Source: Mycobacterium sp. Z3061 (GTDB lineage: Bacteria > Actinomycetota > Actinomycetes > Mycobacteriales > Mycobacteriaceae). Taken from it: a DNA stretch of 64,000 bases. Position 1 is the first letter of the stretch. Each line of letters begins with the position of its first letter. Location: positions 4,685,234 through 4,749,233 of the forward strand of contig NZ_CP134062.1 in assembly GCF_031583025.1 (NCBI RefSeq). Reading direction: 5' to 3'. Below, in pieces: positions 59,992 to 64,000 of the stretch. The position numbers and the translations under genes were made by a program. The notes under the pieces are model-generated. The model did not search any database. It was not told where the DNA came from and was given only the letters and a program-made list of their open reading frames with translations.

Positions 59992-62343
59992 CTACTCCGG
60001 TTCTCCGGAGCGCAGCTGACGCATCTTGAATTCACGCTCGACGAATTGGTTGCGGGCGATGTGCTCGACGTAGGCGAAGTCACGCAGGATGTTGCGCAGT
60101 TCGTGGCGGAAGGTCACCCGGCGCTCGGTCAGGTCCGCCGCCGGCGCGATCAGGTCCTGGTCGACGACGACCTGCCGGGCCGTGGCGAACAACAGCGTGG
60201 ACACCGACTCACTGCTGCGGACCCTGCCCTGGGCGACGTACTGCCGGCCGACCCCGAGTGCCAGATCGGTCAACTCCTTCTGGCTGATGTCCGGTGGGGC
60301 GTCGCGCAGCACGTCGGCGACGATCTCGTAGGCCTCGAAGAACACCCGCAGCATCGCGTCCGACATCAGCGGCCGCTTGGCGTACAGCATCTGCTCGACA
60401 GCTTCTCCCCCGGCGGCAAGCTGGACTTCCCAATCCTGGTGCCAGGCCATCTCTTCGGCGATATTGGCCCGGAATGCCGCCGAGTCGGCGAAGTAGAAAT
60501 CGAATTTCAGCAGATCGCGCAGCCGCATCGCCTGAGCCCAGAACGCTTCCACCCGGTCACCGGTCGCGTTACGGGCATGCGCCAGCGCAAGTTCCACGAT
60601 CGAGGTCTCCAGGAACGCGTGGATCACCGAGTTCCGGTAGAACGCCGCGGCGTGCTCGTCGGCGGGAGCGATGTACCACACCGGTTGCCGGCCGCTGTCG
60701 ACCCGAGTCACCGGGTGCCCGTTGGAGAGCGCGTCGACCGCGGCGCGTACACCCTCGCGCGAGCGCAACCGCAACGCACTGGTGGAGACCGGCGTGTGCT
60801 TGCGGTCGAGGTAGTCCAGCGAGTCCTGCAACGTGTGGTGCAACTGATCGAGTGTCAGGGCCATCCCGCGCGTGGTGAGCAGCAGCGCGGACACCAGACC
60901 CGTCGCGGTCACCGGCGTCGACTGCAGGATGCGCCAGGCCACCTCGAACGACATCTTCTGCAGCGCAAGGCGTTTAGCGGCCGGATCGGCTGCCAGCGGT
61001 CCGTCCGGGGGTCCGAGGTATTGCCGCATCGACACCGCTTCGGGGAAGCGGACGTAGATCTTGCCGTAGTTGCGCTCGCCCTGGGCCTTGATGAAGTTGT
61101 AGAGCCAGCTGAAGCCCTCCGGCGTCTTCTCGGCGCCCTGCGCATAGGCCGCGTATTCGGCGATCTCGTGCAACTGGTCGAAACAGATCGAAACACCTTG
61201 CAGCAGAATGTCTTCGCTACGACCGTCCAGGTAAGCGTCGGCGACGTAGCTCATTAGACCGAGTTTGGGCGGCAACATCTTTCCGGTGCGCGACCGGGTG
61301 CCCTCGATCGACCAGCTCAGATTGAATCGCTTCTCCACGATGTAGCCGACGTACTCCTTGAGCACATACTTGTACAGCGGGTTGTCGCCGATGTTGCGGC
61401 GGATGAAGATCGTCCCCGAGCGGCGCATGAGGGGCCCCATCACGCCGAACGACAGGTTGATCCCGCCGAACATGTGCACCGGAGGTAACCGGTTGTCCTG
61501 CATCGCAACCGGCACCACGGCCCCGTCGATGTAGGACCGGTGCGAGAACAACAACACGGCCGGGTGAGATTCCAGCGCGGCACGCATGGCCGCGACCTGA
61601 TACTCGTCGTAGTCGAAGTCCGGGTCGAACCCGCGGCTGAGCATCTTGCCCAGCACCGAGATCACGTCGACCGAGGCCTGGCTCCACCCGGTCGCCAGTT
61701 CGTCGAGCATGTGCCCGGCTTCCTCCACCGTGGCGCCGGGGATTTTCTCCAGGCCGGCCCGAAATCGCGCTGACGCCAACATCTCCGGTTTGACCAGGCG
61801 TGGGGACTTGTACTGCGGCCCCAGGATCCGGTACTCGGCCCGGGCCAGCGCCAGCAGCGCCCGCCGGGTGACGAACTCAGCGAATTCGTGGGTGTTCTCA
61901 CCGACGGTGGTGTCGCGCCATTGCCGGCGCAATTCGGACACACTGGCCGACTCGCCGGCCACCACCCGGGCCCGCCACGGCTCGGTGCGCAGAATGCGCC
62001 GTTGCTGACGCTGGTTGGGGTGGTAGGGGTCCCGGCCCGGGAGCAGGGCGGCCACCTTGGCCACCTTGCCCCGGTCGGCGGGGGGCAGCCAGAAGACACG
62101 GACCGGAACGATCGACCGGTCGTCGCATGATTCGAGTTTTTCGACCAGCGCGGTCAAGGCTCCCGGCGGCGCAGTGCGCGCCGGCAGTTTCAGCACGTCG
62201 AACGTGTTCTGCGGCAGGCGGGCCCGCTGCTGGCCCAGCCAATCCATGATCAGTTCCATCTCGACCGGTGTGTCCATGGACGCGAGCACCAGCGAATCTT
62301 CGGCAGTCAGGAGTGCGCTGGTGTCGGCGGCCGGTCTGGTCAC
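59992..62343 (-). CDS. plsB2: Glycerol-3-phosphate acyltransferase
   Basis: 783 aa. The acyltransferase HX4D box is [15 protein letters not shown], followed by [12 protein letters not shown] and the glycerol-phosphate site [16 protein letters not shown]. It makes lysophosphatidic acid. GTG start, 8 bp after plsC, so plsC-plsB2 carry out the two consecutive acylations of phospholipid synthesis from one transcript. Confidence 0.96.
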   Translation of the reverse strand: MTRPAADTSALLTAEDSLVLASMDTPVEMELIMDWLGQQRARLPQNTFDVLKLPARTAPPGALTALVEKLESCDDRSIVPVRVFWLPPADRGKVAKVAALLPGRDPYHPNQRQQRRILRTEPWRARVVAGESASVSELRRQWRDTTVGENTHEFAEFVTRRALLALARAEYRILGPQYKSPRLVKPEMLASARFRAGLEKIPGATVEEAGHMLDELATGWSQASVDVISVLGKMLSRGFDPDFDYDEYQVAAMRAALESHPAVLLFSHRSYIDGAVVPVAMQDNRLPPVHMFGGINLSFGVMGPLMRRSGTIFIRRNIGDNPLYKYVLKEYVGYIVEKRFNLSWSIEGTRSRTGKMLPPKLGLMSYVADAYLDGRSEDILLQGVSICFDQLHEIAEYAAYAQGAEKTPEGFSWLYNFIKAQGERNYGKIYVRFPEAVSMRQYLGPPDGPLAADPAAKRLALQKMSFEVAWRILQSTPVTATGLVSALLLTTRGMALTLDQLHHTLQDSLDYLDRKHTPVSTSALRLRSREGVRAAVDALSNGHPVTRVDSGRQPVWYIAPADEHAAAFYRNSVIHAFLETSIVELALAHARNATGDRVEAFWAQAMRLRDLLKFDFYFADSAAFRANIAEEMAWHQDWEVQLAAGGEAVEQMLYAKRPLMSDAMLRVFFEAYEIVADVLRDAPPDISQKELTDLALGVGRQYVAQGRVRSSESVSTLLFATARQVVVDQDLIAPAADLTERRVTFRHELRNILRDFAYVEHIARNQFVEREFKMRQLRSGEPE

Positions 62344-62351
62344 GGCGGGCC

Positions 62352-64000
<1,649 letters not shown>

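Overview
The window is chromosomal DNA from a mycobacterium. It is GC-rich, has the codon use of that group, and its gene order matches the Mycobacterium tuberculosis stretch from about Rv2435c to Rv2483c (adenylate cyclase, rbsK, nadE, proB, obg, rpmA, rplU, rne, ndk, folC, valS, rpfE, mobA, korBA, clpX, clpP2P1, tig, lipP, nei2, rpiB, pepN, glbO, aglA, gdh, ettA, ssb, plsB2, plsC). The synteny comes from memory of that genome, not from a search. Genes I recall between these in M. tuberculosis (dctA, and the mmuM segment between clpX and clpP2) are absent, and several accessory genes are present, so this is probably a non-tuberculous species.

Left part (1-16.9 kb): a truncated membrane cyclase; a divergent pair (hypothetical protein / ribokinase); a DUF222-HNH nuclease behind a textbook PafBC DNA-damage promoter; NAD synthetase next to a sirtuin; a P450 and its divergent TetR-type regulator sharing a perfect 23-bp palindrome; then the leftward block ndk-rne-rplU-rpmA-obg-proB (ribosomal proteins, ribosome-assembly GTPase, RNase E, proline synthesis).

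Accessory insertion (about 16.9-19.0 kb): between ndk and the DUF4233-folC-valS operon sits a lower-GC gene for a standalone reverse transcriptase of 561 aa. It has an N-terminal RT domain with a GDD motif and a long helical C-terminal region. Its upstream region holds a 20-bp tandem direct repeat and two mutually exclusive hairpins. Architecture and setting suggest an Abi/UG-type (DRT-like) anti-phage reverse transcriptase with a possible structured RNA. This is the best candidate for an undescribed system here.

Middle (19-46 kb): the folC-valS operon, a LysM/mannose-lectin protein, rpfE with a long non-coding leader, mobA, the 2-oxoglutarate:ferredoxin oxidoreductase korAB, an MFS transporter with a 12-bp tandem repeat at its end, and the Clp protease / trigger factor group with a candidate ClgR box and an unusual His-Asp tail on trigger factor. 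Two tRNA genes, a serine hydrolase, a collagen-like secreted protein, DNA repair and redox enzymes, and pepN follow.

Right part (46-64 kb): truncated haemoglobin and alpha-glucosidase; a second accessory patch with a low-GC PE-PPE hydrolase and an FAD oxidoreductase; then the leftward genes for large NAD-glutamate dehydrogenase, EttA, SsbB and the acyltransferases PlsB2 and PlsC (the last cut by the window edge).

A recurrent regulatory feature is a TANNNT -10 box placed exactly 6-7 nt before a start codon, without a Shine-Dalgarno sequence, at ten genes. This implies many leaderless transcripts.
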